Shown here piece after piece: positions 50,489 to 59,524 of a DNA stretch of 64,000 bases. The notes beneath the pieces are model-generated. The model was not told where the DNA came from. It ran no database searches and saw nothing but the letters and a program-made list of their open reading frames with translations. The stretch spans positions 124,001-188,000 of the forward strand of contig NZ_SIJC01000001.1 in NCBI RefSeq assembly GCF_010078385.1, written 5' to 3'. This DNA is from Chengkuizengella sediminis (GTDB lineage Bacteria; Bacillota; Bacilli; Paenibacillales; KCTC-33759). Positions within the stretch are counted from its first letter, which is position 1, and each line of letters begins with the position of its first letter. A program made the translations under genes and the position numbers.

Positions 50489-51307
50489 ATGGAAACAAAA
50501 CCGCTCATATATATGAGACCAAAACTTCGTTCTTCTATTCGTATATGGTTAGGTTCTAAATTTTATACATATAAAAGGTATTTAGATTGGGTTAAAAGAA
50601 GTACAAAATTTGCTTGTCAATATAATCATGCTCTCTTACCATTTACCGTTTTCAATCACAAAACCCCCACATTAAGGAAACTTAAAGATGTTGATATGTG
50701 GATGCAGCATAACAAGGTTATAAATTTAAAAATAGCATTAAAAAAGCTGAATAAAATTGCTATTAAACCAGGTGAAACGTTCTCTTATTGGAAACTAATC
50801 GGAAAAATAACGAAACAAAAAGGTTATGTAGATGGTATGGTTTTACACTACGGAAAATTCCAGATAGGTACAGGTGGTGGTTTATGTCAGCTCTCTAATT
50901 TAATATACTGGATTACACTTCATACTCCATTAGTTGTAACAGAACGTCATCGACACAGCTATGACGTATTCCCTGATGCAAAAAGAACACAACCTTTTGG
51001 TAGTGGGGCTACTTGTTCTTATAATTATTTAGACCTGCAAATCTACAACCCTACTGACCACCCCTATCAACTTTACCTTAGTATAGAAAAAGATCATCTA
51101 TTTGGAGAATGGAGAACAACTAAACAACCCATTCATAAATATGAAGTATACGAAAAAGACCATTCTATAACACAGGAATACTGGGGAGATTATGTACGAC
51201 ACAACCTAATCCATCGTAAAGTATTTAATTTAGATAACGAATATATTGATGATCAGTATTTAACTGAGAATCATGCGATCATGATGTATCAACCTTTATT
51301 AAAATGA
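50489..51307 (+). CDS. VanW family protein
   Basis: A 272-residue protein whose centre is the VanW domain: IKPGETFSYWKLIGKITKQKGYVDGMVL, GGGLCQLSNLIYWITLHTPLVVTERHRHSYDVFPD and FGSGATCSYNYLDLQIYNPTDHPYQL. VanW domains occur in glycopeptide-resistance clusters and, more widely, in spore and cell-wall proteins; their activity is not established. There is no signal peptide or van gene nearby, so this is a chromosomal VanW-like protein and not by itself evidence of vancomycin resistance. GAGGTGATC precedes the ATG. Confidence 0.88.
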   Translation: METKPLIYMRPKLRSSIRIWLGSKFYTYKRYLDWVKRSTKFACQYNHALLPFTVFNHKTPTLRKLKDVDMWMQHNKVINLKIALKKLNKIAIKPGETFSYWKLIGKITKQKGYVDGMVLHYGKFQIGTGGGLCQLSNLIYWITLHTPLVVTERHRHSYDVFPDAKRTQPFGSGATCSYNYLDLQIYNPTDHPYQLYLSIEKDHLFGEWRTTKQPIHKYEVYEKDHSITQEYWGDYVRHNLIHRKVFNLDNEYIDDQYLTENHAIMMYQPLLK

Positions 51308-51387
51308 TACCTAAACATATAGTTTCATGAATGTATACCAGAAAAAGTGAAGAAATAACTGAATGATCATTGTACTTGAATATAAAT

Positions 51388-51427
51388 AAAAGCATTATAC
51401 CCTATCTACCAAGGATATAATGCTTTT
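51388..51427. terminator. Bidirectional terminator between vanW-like and ricA
   Basis: AAAAGCATTATA (51388-51399) and TATAATGCTTTT flank a loop of about 15 bases, with T residues on one side and A residues on the other. Confidence 0.8.
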
Positions 51428-51431
51428 TTAA

Positions 51432-51893
51432 TTATTCACTACAATTTGAAGGCGGTGGTGCAACCTCTGAATCTAGGTTGATTTTTTCCGAGACGGTATC
51501 TCTAACTACTGATACAACTAATTGAAGTAAATAGTTGATATCACTCTGTGTTTGTTGAAACTGTTGCACAATTGGTAAATTATCTAACTCATCTTGCAGA
51601 TCTGTTTGCTCTGTTTCTATCTTTTTAACCATTTCAGGATTTTCAAACGATTCAAAAGCAACAACTTCCTTTTGCTTTTTCTTAATATCACTAATCATAT
51701 TTTGGATTTTTTCACTGCTGTTTATTTTTTTCTCTGCTTCTCTATACATTCTTACTTCGTCTGTTGTTGAAATTAAACTAGCTAATTCCTTCGCTTTTTT
51801 TAATATATCATCTCTTACAACCAATTCAGTAATGGTGTATTCTGGCATGCCATGTTCATTAACACGTTGTTTTGCCTCTGACAAAGTCTTCAC
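51432..51893 (-). CDS. ricA: RicA/YmcA family regulator
   Basis: A 153-residue helical protein of the YmcA/YlbF family. RicA forms a complex with RicF and RicT that carries iron-sulfur clusters, accelerates the Spo0A phosphorelay and works with RNase Y in mRNA processing. The pattern AKELASLISTTDEVRMYREAEKKIN, IKKKQKEVVAFESFENPEMVKKIE, LDNLPIVQQFQQTQSDINYLLQLV follows B. subtilis YmcA, and a Cys near the C-terminus (SNCSE) is kept. An extra 20 N-terminal residues are encoded. GTG start after TAGGAG, with a TTG three codons later as an alternative. It lies just downstream of miaB, as in Bacillus. Confidence 0.88.
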   Translation of the reverse strand: MKTLSEAKQRVNEHGMPEYTITELVVRDDILKKAKELASLISTTDEVRMYREAEKKINSSEKIQNMISDIKKKQKEVVAFESFENPEMVKKIETEQTDLQDELDNLPIVQQFQQTQSDINYLLQLVVSVVRDTVSEKINLDSEVAPPPSNCSE

Positions 51894-51935
51894 GCTCCTA
51901 CCATTTTATATTAACTATATTGTTGTGTAACCAAA

Positions 51936-53402
51936 CTATACAGCTTCATGTACTATGATGTTTCCACTAACAAACCAAGTTGTTGTTTTATTTATTTTAA
52001 CATGGACGAATTGACCAATTAAATCCTCTGTACCCTCGAAGTGGACCAATTTATTTGTACGTGTTCTACCACTTAGAACTTTTGCATTGTTTTTACTTAT
52101 ACCTTCTACAAGTACTTCAACTGTTTGCCCCTGTAATTTTGCATTTTGTTTATAACTTGACTCTGCTACTGCTTCATTTAGACGCTGCAGTCGCTGTTTT
52201 TTGACTTCTTCAGGTACATCGTCTTTCATTTTAGCAGCAGGTGTACCTTCTCTAGCTGAATAAATATAGGTATAAGCAAAATCATACCCAACTTCTTTAA
52301 CTAGAGAAACTGTATCTTCAAATTGCTCTTCTGTTTCTCCAGGGAAGCCAACAATAAAATCTGAAGTTAAAACAACATCAGGAATTGCTTTTCTAATTTT
52401 AGAGACGAGCTCCATATAATGTTCACGAGAATATTTACGACTCATGATTTTCAACATTTCTGTATTTCCAGATTGAACAGGTAAGTGAATATGTTCTACT
52501 AAATTACCCTTTTTAGCCAATACTTCTATCAAATGATCATCAAAATCTCGTGGGTGAGAAGTTGTAAATCTAACTCTTGGAATATCTATTTTATGAATAT
52601 CATCCATTAGATCACCAAAACGATAATTTATATCTTCAAAATCCTTACCATACGCATTGACATTTTGACCTAATAACGTAATTTCTTTAAATCCTTGGCG
52701 AGCTAAATCTCGTACTTCTGCTATGACATCTTCTGGTCTTCGACTTCTCTCTTTTCCTCTAGTATAGGGAACGATACAATACGTGCAAAACTTATCACAG
52801 CCGTACATAATATTAACCCAAGCTCTCATACCTTCCCTCTTTTTAGGAAGGTTTTCAATGATATCGCCTTCTTTAGACCAAACTTCAACAACCATCTCTT
52901 TATTGAAATAACAATCTTTTATTAAATGAGGTAAACGATGAATATTGTGTGTTCCAAATATTAAATCTACAAAATTATGTTTTTGTAAAATTCTATTTAT
53001 TACGTTTTCTTCCTGTGACATACATCCACAGACCCCTAAAATAAGGGACGGGTTTTCCTTTTTAAGATGTTTTAAACTACCTAACTGTCCAAAAACCTTT
53101 TCCTCAGCATTTTCACGAATAGCACACGTATTAAGAAGAATAATATCAGCATTAGAAGCTTCTTCTGTTGCTTCATAACCAATTTGCTCTAACATGCCCT
53201 TCATTGTTTCTGAATCATGTTCATTCATCTGACAGCCATAAGTTCGAATTAAATATTTTTTTCCTATACCAAAACCTGTCATTTCCTCAGGTATAGAAAA
53301 ATTATAATGAACCTTTACATCTTCATTTCCTCTTTTTTTAGCGTCGCTTAAAGAAGGAGGATTAAAATATATAGAAAAATCCTTATCGGATTTAACAGAC
53401 AT
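51936..53402 (-). CDS. miaB: tRNA-2-methylthio-N6-dimethylallyladenosine synthase MiaB
   Basis: A 488-residue radical-SAM methylthiotransferase that modifies A37 of tRNAs reading UNN codons. The N-terminal UPF0004 domain supplies three Cys ([31 protein letters not shown]), the radical-SAM motif is [17 protein letters not shown], and a C-terminal TRAM domain follows (about 420-485). All six cluster Cys are present. The ATG at 53402 follows AAAGGGTG; a GTG six codons earlier would lie within that box. Next gene is ricA. Confidence 0.95.
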   Translation of the reverse strand: MSVKSDKDFSIYFNPPSLSDAKKRGNEDVKVHYNFSIPEEMTGFGIGKKYLIRTYGCQMNEHDSETMKGMLEQIGYEATEEASNADIILLNTCAIRENAEEKVFGQLGSLKHLKKENPSLILGVCGCMSQEENVINRILQKHNFVDLIFGTHNIHRLPHLIKDCYFNKEMVVEVWSKEGDIIENLPKKREGMRAWVNIMYGCDKFCTYCIVPYTRGKERSRRPEDVIAEVRDLARQGFKEITLLGQNVNAYGKDFEDINYRFGDLMDDIHKIDIPRVRFTTSHPRDFDDHLIEVLAKKGNLVEHIHLPVQSGNTEMLKIMSRKYSREHYMELVSKIRKAIPDVVLTSDFIVGFPGETEEQFEDTVSLVKEVGYDFAYTYIYSAREGTPAAKMKDDVPEEVKKQRLQRLNEAVAESSYKQNAKLQGQTVEVLVEGISKNNAKVLSGRTRTNKLVHFEGTEDLIGQFVHVKINKTTTWFVSGNIIVHEAV

Positions 53403-53558
53403 GTTACAACACCCTTTCACTAAAAATAAACATTCTTCTTATTATAACATCTGCAGAAACTTTTTTAAAGAATACTCGACTATTAGCGAGCCTCCATGGC
53501 GATAACAGACGGTTGTTGCCAGTTCAAGGATGCTTGTTAAAGAACATAGTCCATTCTA

Positions 53559-54128
53559 TTAGTCAATAATTTCAGCAGTATCACAATTATTTATGCCAGC
53601 TGCGTTTGCTTCATCCGTATCAATGTGCATATCTAGCGCATAATCATCAGATATTCTAGCAATGACATCTTCAAATATTAAAGGACGTTCTCCACTTACT
53701 CTCACTTTCAATAATTGTTTGTTTTGAATTCCCCATTTTTCAGCATCACTTGTATGAAAATGAATATGACGTGCGGCAATAATAACTCCTTTATCTAGTC
53801 GTACCTCTCCTGCAGGTCCAATAACTTTTATGCCTGGTGAACCCTCTATATCCCCAGACTCACGTACTGGAGATTGTACACCTAAATAAAAAGAATCTGT
53901 TTTAGAGATTTCTAATTGACTTTCTCTTCTGGCAGGACCTAATATTCGAACTTTCTCAAAGGAGTTCTTAGGACCTTCTACTTTGACTGTTTCATTTGCT
54001 GCATATTGACCAGGTTGTGATAAATCTTTTAGTATAGTTAGTTCATTTTCTTTCCCAAATAAAATTGCGATATGCTCTTGAGATAAATGGATATGACGTG
54101 CGGATACTCCAACTGGAACTTGTTTCAT
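53559..54128 (-). CDS. pduL: Phosphate propanoyltransferase PduL
   Basis: A 189-residue phosphotransacylase of the PduL (not Pta) type, converting acyl-CoA and phosphate to acyl-phosphate. Two tandem beta-barrel domains each carry the zinc-binding motif: VGVSARHIHLSQEHIAILFG and VIIAARHIHFHTSDAEKWG. No microcompartment targeting peptide is visible at the N-terminus and no shell genes are nearby, so it probably acts as a cytoplasmic phosphotransacetylase. It lies 180 bases after korB, suggesting acetyl- or acyl-CoA turnover with KorAB. GGAAGGAAG precedes the ATG. Confidence 0.92.
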   Translation of the reverse strand: MKQVPVGVSARHIHLSQEHIAILFGKENELTILKDLSQPGQYAANETVKVEGPKNSFEKVRILGPARRESQLEISKTDSFYLGVQSPVRESGDIEGSPGIKVIGPAGEVRLDKGVIIAARHIHFHTSDAEKWGIQNKQLLKVRVSGERPLIFEDVIARISDDYALDMHIDTDEANAAGINNCDTAEIID

Positions 54129-54261
54129 GGTAGTTTCTTCCTTCCTATTTCAAAATAATTTATATTTATATTATATCCAAAAATAAAATCTGCTTTTTGA
54201 TACAAAAATCCAAATAACAATCCATTGCCATTGGAAAAATACCGTCAATTTTTAATTATAC

Positions 54262-54291
54262 AAAAAAGCATATGGTTTACACCATATGCTT
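54262..54291 (-). terminator. Terminator after korB
   Basis: AAGCATATGG (54266-54275) pairs with CCATATGCTT (54282-54291) around a six-base loop; on the minus strand it is followed by six T residues. Confidence 0.85.
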
Positions 54292-54308
54292 CACAAAAGT
54301 TCAAACAA

Positions 54309-55175
54309 TTATCTAAATTCAGCCACTAATTGGTCAAATTCTTCTTCTGATAAGTTTAAATCCTGTTTATTTAACCCTTCTTCTTTAAAACCTGCTACAT
54401 GATTTTCGTAACTTGTTCTGGTTTTATCTTGATAGATAATACCTGTTAACATACCATTGTTTTCCATCAACTTAGACATAGCCATGATTCTATCGGAAGA
54501 ATCATAATTTTCAATATCTTCAACACTTACGATATTTTCTTTAAACCAATCATATGTGTTAATTTTATTAAATGTAACACAAGGGCTAAATACATTAATA
54601 AAGGAAAAACCATCATGTTTAATTCCCTCTTCAATAATGTTTGTCATTTCTTTTAAATTACTTGAAAAGGATTGAGCTACGAAAGTTGCACCAGATGATA
54701 AAGCTAACTCTAATGGTGGTAAAGCAGCTTCCTTAGAACCTTCTGGAGTACTCTTAGTTTTAAAACCAAAAGCACTTCGTGGTGAAGTTTGACCTTTCGT
54801 AAGACCGTAAATTTGATTGTCCATGATAATATATGTGATGTTCATATTTCTACGAATAGCATGAACAGTATGTCCAGTACCTATTGCAAGACCATCGCCA
54901 TCTCCACCTGCTGCAATGACTGTTAATTCACGATTAGCCATTTTTAACCCTTGAGCAATTGGAAGAGAACGTCCATGAATTCCATGAAGTCCATTTGCAT
55001 TGATATAACCAGATATTCTTCCAGAACAACCTATACCTGATACGACTGCTAAATCATCAGGTTCTAATCCTGTGTTAGCTGCCGCTCTTTGAATTGCAGC
55101 TTGTACAGAAAAATCTCCACACCCAGGACACCAATTAGGTTTGATTTTATTTCTAAATTCCTTAAATGTAGCCAT
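54309..55175 (-). CDS. korB: 2-oxoacid:ferredoxin oxidoreductase subunit beta
   Basis: The 288-residue thiamine-pyrophosphate-binding subunit. NWCPGCGDFSVQAA contains two of the cluster Cys, IGCSGRISGYI a third, and GGDGDGLAIGTGHTVHAIRRN is the TPP/Mg motif. It probably oxidises 2-oxoglutarate (or another 2-oxoacid) to acyl-CoA with ferredoxin as acceptor. The start directly abuts the korA stop codon, implying translational coupling. Loss or presence of this pair in aerobic Bacillales often accompanies microaerobic metabolism. Confidence 0.93.
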   Translation of the reverse strand: MATFKEFRNKIKPNWCPGCGDFSVQAAIQRAAANTGLEPDDLAVVSGIGCSGRISGYINANGLHGIHGRSLPIAQGLKMANRELTVIAAGGDGDGLAIGTGHTVHAIRRNMNITYIIMDNQIYGLTKGQTSPRSAFGFKTKSTPEGSKEAALPPLELALSSGATFVAQSFSSNLKEMTNIIEEGIKHDGFSFINVFSPCVTFNKINTYDWFKENIVSVEDIENYDSSDRIMAMSKLMENNGMLTGIIYQDKTRTSYENHVAGFKEEGLNKQDLNLSEEEFDQLVAEFR

Positions 55176-56909
55176 TTATTTCAACTCCTTACAAGTTTCA
55201 TGAATATCAGAAGGTAAAAATGGGTTCCCATCATACTTAAGATGGTTCTCAATTTTATCAGCATATCCAACATGTAGTTTAATTAAAGAAGCCAATTGAC
55301 CAGTCGCATTATTTTCAACTACTACGACTTTTTTAGCTTTCTCAATATATGGTTTCATTTCTGATGCTGGGAAAGGATGCATTAAACGCACAGTGACGTG
55401 GTTTGTTGAAATCCCGTCCTTATCCAATCTAGTTCTTGCTTCATCTATGGTTCCACCTGTTGATCCCATACCGATAATTAGTAAATCCGGAGTTTCATGT
55501 GGAGCATCTACTAATATTGGATTAGTGACTTGAATGTTATTCAATTTTCTCAAACGTTTATCCATCATTTTTTGACGATTATCAGCCGCTTCAGATGGAC
55601 GTCCCTCTTCATCATGTTCAACACCTGTCACATGATATATTCCATTTTTAGTTCCTGGAATGGCACGTGGTGAAATTCCATCTTCAGTAATTTCATAACG
55701 TTTAAATAACTTTCCGTCTTCACGAGACTCAATTTCACTTACAATTTTACCTCGATCAATTTCAATGTTTTCAAAGTCTAAATTCTCAGCAGTTTGTTTA
55801 CCAAGAGATAGTTGTAAATCAGTTACAATAATAACAGGACATTGATAAATTTCAGCTAAATTAAAAGCCTCCACAGTATCATAAAAACATTCTTCAATCG
55901 TGCTAGGTGCAAGTACAATTTTCGGAATTTCACCGTGCGTACCGTAAATAATCGCATTCAAATCACTTTGCTCTTGTTTTGTAGGCAATCCAGTACTTGG
56001 ACCACCACGTTGTGTATCAACAATAACAACAGGTGTTTCAGTCATTCCTGCTAAACCGATCCCTTCCATCATTAATGAAAGCCCTGGTCCTGCAGATGCT
56101 GTTAAAGCACGTACACCACCATAGTTTGCACCAATGGCCATCGTAATTGCTGCGATTTCATCTTCAGTTTGAATGACAGTTCCATTATATTTAGGTAATC
56201 TTTTTGTTAAATATTCCATAACTTCTGAAGCAGGTGTTATTGGATAGGCTGGCATAAATCTACATCCTGCAACCAAAGCTCCTAATCCAATGGCATCATT
56301 ACCAATCATAAACAAACGTCTCTGTCCATCGGCTGGTTCAATTTGCAATTCAGGTAATGGACCACCAGTTTCATCTGTAATAAAATCAGCACCTCTGGAA
56401 ACCGCTTCAATATTTTTTTCTACAATAGCTGCTCCCTTACGTCCAAATTCCTCACTAATTACTTCTTTTATTATATCAATAGGCAAATCAAGCAACGCTG
56501 CAGATGCACCAGTTGCCACCATGTTTTTCATTAAGGATGTACCGAGTTCTTCAGCAATTCCTGTAAAGGGTACTGCAAACAATCTTGCTTTGATTCCTTC
56601 AGGAACTTTTGGTGAAAACTTTGCGTCTGCAACAATAACTCCACCATCACAAAGCTCATGAGCATTTAAATCTATAGTTTCTTGATCAAATGCAACTAAA
56701 ATATCTAAATCATCTGAAATAGATCGAATTGGTTGTTTACTAATTCTTATTTTATTGTTAGTATGTCCACCTTTAATACGGGAAGAAAAATGTCGATACC
56801 CATATAAATAATAACCAAGACGATTTAATGCTGTTGAAAAAATTCGGTCTGTACTTTCTAGACCTTCCCCTTGTTGTCCACCAATCTTCCATGACAATTG
56901 ACTAATCAC
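55176..56909 (-). CDS. korA: 2-oxoacid:ferredoxin oxidoreductase subunit alpha (gamma-alpha fusion)
   Basis: The 577-residue partner of KorB. Residues about 1-180 are the gamma domain (WKIGGQQGEGLESTDRIFS, HFSSRIKGGHTNNKIRIS), and the rest the alpha domain with GCRFMPAYPITPASEVMEYL, the 2-oxoacid-binding segment, ALTASAGPGLSLMMEGIG and a C-terminal GSTGGTIDEARTRL domain. The GTG start at 56909 has AAAGGAG nine bases upstream. Same operon as korB. Confidence 0.93.
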   Translation of the reverse strand: MISQLSWKIGGQQGEGLESTDRIFSTALNRLGYYLYGYRHFSSRIKGGHTNNKIRISKQPIRSISDDLDILVAFDQETIDLNAHELCDGGVIVADAKFSPKVPEGIKARLFAVPFTGIAEELGTSLMKNMVATGASAALLDLPIDIIKEVISEEFGRKGAAIVEKNIEAVSRGADFITDETGGPLPELQIEPADGQRRLFMIGNDAIGLGALVAGCRFMPAYPITPASEVMEYLTKRLPKYNGTVIQTEDEIAAITMAIGANYGGVRALTASAGPGLSLMMEGIGLAGMTETPVVIVDTQRGGPSTGLPTKQEQSDLNAIIYGTHGEIPKIVLAPSTIEECFYDTVEAFNLAEIYQCPVIIVTDLQLSLGKQTAENLDFENIEIDRGKIVSEIESREDGKLFKRYEITEDGISPRAIPGTKNGIYHVTGVEHDEEGRPSEAADNRQKMMDKRLRKLNNIQVTNPILVDAPHETPDLLIIGMGSTGGTIDEARTRLDKDGISTNHVTVRLMHPFPASEMKPYIEKAKKVVVVENNATGQLASLIKLHVGYADKIENHLKYDGNPFLPSDIHETCKELK

Positions 56910-57134
56910 TTAATGCAACTCCTTTAACGATTCATTCCATTAATATTTTTATATAATTTTCAAAAAAACTTCACAAATATTTTAAAATTAGTTTCAATAG
57001 TTATGTTATGATTTCGAGATACAAAAAGCAATAGATTTTGACAAAGATTACACATAGTTATTTTAGATCATATCCATACGAATAATAGATCAATCGATAA
57101 AAGAATCTATTTTTACTATAATTAGTAATTTAAT

Positions 57135-58073
57135 TCAAATTTTTGGTAAATTATTTTCAAAAAAATCGAACCAATTTTTATATAAAAATCCATCTACAAT
57201 ATCTTCAGAATAATGTTTTAATAAAGCTTCCTTTAATGTAATATAGTCTCCTGTATGACTCAAATCATTCATCCAGAGATCTATTCCATCAAAATCAGAA
57301 CCAAATCCTACATGATTCTGTCCACCTATCTCACAAATATATTCAATGTGTTTTAACAGATCACTAATATAAACATCCTCACTAGTATTGACAAAGTAAG
57401 GGACAAAAGATAACCCAATTCTACCTTTATTATTTATGATTTCTAAGATTTGATCCTTTTTTAAGTTTCGCACATGTTTGCAAATATCAAAAACATTAGA
57501 ATGGGAAGCAATAAAAGGTTTTTGATTGATTTGTACAAAATCCCAAAATGACTTTTCGCATAAGTGAGAAACATCTAAAATAATACCTAAATCATTACAT
57601 TGTTCAATAAGTTGCTTCCCCTTTAATGTAAATCCAGCATGTCTAGGTTCTAATACACCATCAGCCGCCCAATTTCCGTAATTCCATGTGATTCCAATAC
57701 ACCGAACACCTAACTCATATAAAATTCTCAAATAAGTTAGATTACCAGCTAGAGCATCCACACCCTCTAATGTGATCATAGCCCCAATTTTATTTTCAGA
57801 TAAAGCAGATTGAAGATCGGACTTATTTTTAACTTGTATAATATGATCAAACTTCAAAACCTTTTCGTGAAATATATGAATATATTGCAAAATATGATCT
57901 ATATTTGGATTTTGAATACGTTCAGATATATAGATAGCAAAACATTGCATTAAAGTATTGCTTTTCAACAGTCTTGAATTTGTTACATCTAGATAAAGAT
58001 GATCATCAAATTGAATGTTCTCATTATCATACATCTTCATCAACACATCACAGTGTGCATCGATAACCTTCAT
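57135..58073 (-). CDS. Membrane dipeptidase (peptidase M19)
   Basis: A 312-residue zinc dipeptidase of the renal-dipeptidase family. The N-terminal VIDAHCDVLMKMYD holds the His-x-Asp pair, LEGVDAL the bridging Glu, LDVSHLCEKSFWDF and FIASHSN further metal His residues, and HVGFGSDFDGID the conserved Asp. It hydrolyses dipeptides, including some with D-residues. No signal peptide, so cytoplasmic. AAGGGGAGGG before the ATG. It occupies the same place, between spoVS and korA, as in several Bacillales. Confidence 0.93.
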   Translation of the reverse strand: MKVIDAHCDVLMKMYDNENIQFDDHLYLDVTNSRLLKSNTLMQCFAIYISERIQNPNIDHILQYIHIFHEKVLKFDHIIQVKNKSDLQSALSENKIGAMITLEGVDALAGNLTYLRILYELGVRCIGITWNYGNWAADGVLEPRHAGFTLKGKQLIEQCNDLGIILDVSHLCEKSFWDFVQINQKPFIASHSNVFDICKHVRNLKKDQILEIINNKGRIGLSFVPYFVNTSEDVYISDLLKHIEYICEIGGQNHVGFGSDFDGIDLWMNDLSHTGDYITLKEALLKHYSEDIVDGFLYKNWFDFFENNLPKI

Positions 58074-58142
58074 TCATTTGCCCTCCCCTTATTAACCTTA
58101 TTAAGTTATTTAACCAATTCATTTTTATATGTTTTTAAACAT

Positions 58143-58171
58143 AAAAAAACCTGTCTACAATGTAAACAGGT
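58143..58171 (-). terminator. Terminator after spoVS
   Basis: A 10-bp stem with one G-T pair spans 58149-58171 (arms beginning ACCTGT and ending ACAGGT) and is followed on the minus strand by seven T residues. Confidence 0.85.
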
Positions 58172-58188
58172 ACTCCATAATTTTAGGA

Positions 58189-58449
58189 TTATCTAGGCTC
58201 CACAATTAATTTAATTGCTGTCCGATCTTCCCCATCAATTACTATATCTGTAAAGGCAGGAATACAAATCAAGTCAACCCCACTAGGTGCCACAAATCCT
58301 CTTGCAATGGCTACAGCTTTTATCGCTTGATTTAGTGCACCTGCACCAATAGCTTGAAGCTCAGCACTTCCACGCTCACGTAATACACCAGCCAGTGCGC
58401 CTGCTACGGAGTTTGGATTGGATTTAGCAGAAACTTTTAATACTTCCAT
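58189..58449 (-). CDS. spoVS: Stage V sporulation protein S
   Basis: An 86-residue Alba-like protein, exactly the length of B. subtilis SpoVS, and almost wholly conserved: MEVLKVSAKSNPNSVAGALA, SAELQAIGAGALNQAIKAVA, GVDLICIPAFTDIVIDGEDR, TAIKLIVEPR. It is needed for progress through sporulation and normal septum formation and is normally under sigma-H. The frame extends 15 codons upstream, but AAGGAGG eight bases before the ATG sets the start. Its presence marks the organism as a spore former. Confidence 0.96.
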   Translation of the reverse strand: MEVLKVSAKSNPNSVAGALAGVLRERGSAELQAIGAGALNQAIKAVAIARGFVAPSGVDLICIPAFTDIVIDGEDRTAIKLIVEPR

Positions 58450-58565
58450 GGACAGTACCTCCTTGGGAATGATTGCCTTGGCTATACTTTGCATTAGTTA
58501 TAATATTCGTGAAAATTGAAAAAATACCTTCTTTTCATGAAAAGAGATTTAATAATCCTAAAATA

Positions 58566-59360
58566 TTATTCGAATATCACTTGATCTTCTGCAATCCTGA
58601 TGAGATCTATTTTTTTTGCAAGACCAGTTGATTCATCTATTTGTATGACAGATCCATGAAACTGCCACTTTCCTTCATCAGATGTAAATCTAACTGGCAA
58701 TTGAGTTTTAAACTTTCTTATAACGGATGAACGTTCCATACCTAATACACCTTCCTTAGATCCAACCATTCCGATATCAGTTACATATGCAGTTCCTTGC
58801 GGTAAAATTTGATTATCGTTCGTTTGTACATGAGTATGTGTTCCAAGGACGACAGATGCTTTTCCGTCTAGGTACCATCCCATCGCTATTTTTTCAGAAG
58901 TTGCTTCTGCATGAAAATCAACTAATATATTTTTTTGATTTTTATTTAATTGATTAAGAATTTCATCTGCTTTTTCAAATGGACAGTCCAATGGCGGAAG
59001 GAACGTTCTGCCTTGTAAATTTACTATAACTAGTTCTTTTGTTTTATTTTTAATGACGGTAAATCCTCTTCCAGGTGTTCCATAAGGAAAGTTTGCGGGA
59101 CGTACAATCCTTTCCTCATCATCAATAAAATCAAAAATCTCTTTGTTATCCCAAGTGTGATTTCCCATTGTAATACCGTTTACACCCAAATCATAAAAAT
59201 GGTTAGCAATTTTACGAGTAATTCCTCTACCGCCTGCAGCATTTTCACCATTCGCTATAATGATGTCTGGTTGATACTTTTGTTTTACATAGGGTAAAAC
59301 ATCTTCCAATGCTTTTCGTCCAACAGAACCAACAATATCACCAATAAATAATACTTTAAT
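58566..59360 (-). CDS. ymdB: YmdB family cyclic nucleotide phosphodiesterase, apparent ATT start
   Basis: A metallophosphoesterase of the YmdB family, which controls biofilm and motility fate in B. subtilis. From 59360 the frame gives (M)KVLFIGDIVGSVGRKAL, then ANGENAAGGRGIT, GNHTWDNKEIFDF, LVDFHAEATSEKIA and GTHTHVQTND, covering the Asp, Asn, His and Glu dinuclear-metal ligands. Starting there gives 264 residues, the B. subtilis length. The codon at 59360-59358 is ATT, eight bases after AAGGGAGG; there is no ATG, GTG or TTG before the catalytic Asp8. A TTG at 59309 would remove the metal-binding GD motif. Confidence 0.9.
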   Translation of the reverse strand: MKVLFIGDIVGSVGRKALEDVLPYVKQKYQPDIIIANGENAAGGRGITRKIANHFYDLGVNGITMGNHTWDNKEIFDFIDDEERIVRPANFPYGTPGRGFTVIKNKTKELVIVNLQGRTFLPPLDCPFEKADEILNQLNKNQKNILVDFHAEATSEKIAMGWYLDGKASVVLGTHTHVQTNDNQILPQGTAYVTDIGMVGSKEGVLGMERSSVIRKFKTQLPVRFTSDEGKWQFHGSVIQIDESTGLAKKIDLIRIAEDQVIFE

Positions 59361-59390
59361 TTTATTTTCCTCCCTTTATCTATGTAATTA

Positions 59391-59420
59391 ACAAAAACAA
59401 AAACCACCCATTTGGTAGTC
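59391..59420 (-). terminator. Weak terminator-like hairpin between rny and ymdB
   Basis: On the minus strand ACTACC and GGTGGT pair (including one G-T) around a short loop and are followed by TTTTTG. It lies just after the stronger rny hairpin. Confidence 0.4.
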
Positions 59421-59490
59421 TTTTGAATATGTTAAGTCTATTCATCTTCATATCATGATTTTAGCGTTTATACTCACTTTTCTGGATAAT

Positions 59491-59520
59491 ATAAAAGTGG
59501 CTTAGATAAGCCACTTTTAT
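59491..59520 (-). terminator. Terminator after rny
   Basis: ATAAAAGTGGCTTA and its exact reverse complement (59491-59504 and 59507-59520) form a 14-bp stem with a two-base centre just after the rny stop codon. It may reduce expression of downstream ymdB. Confidence 0.75.
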
Positions 59521-59524
59521 TATC

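Noticed and set aside
50489-51307. VanW-like gene as evidence of a vancomycin-resistance cluster
   Set aside because: No vanH, vanA or vanX-type gene is near; VanW domains are widespread in chromosomal proteins.
58566-59309. ymdB starting at the TTG at 59309
   Set aside because: This would delete the conserved N-terminal strand and metal-binding Asp, and there is no ribosome binding site before it.
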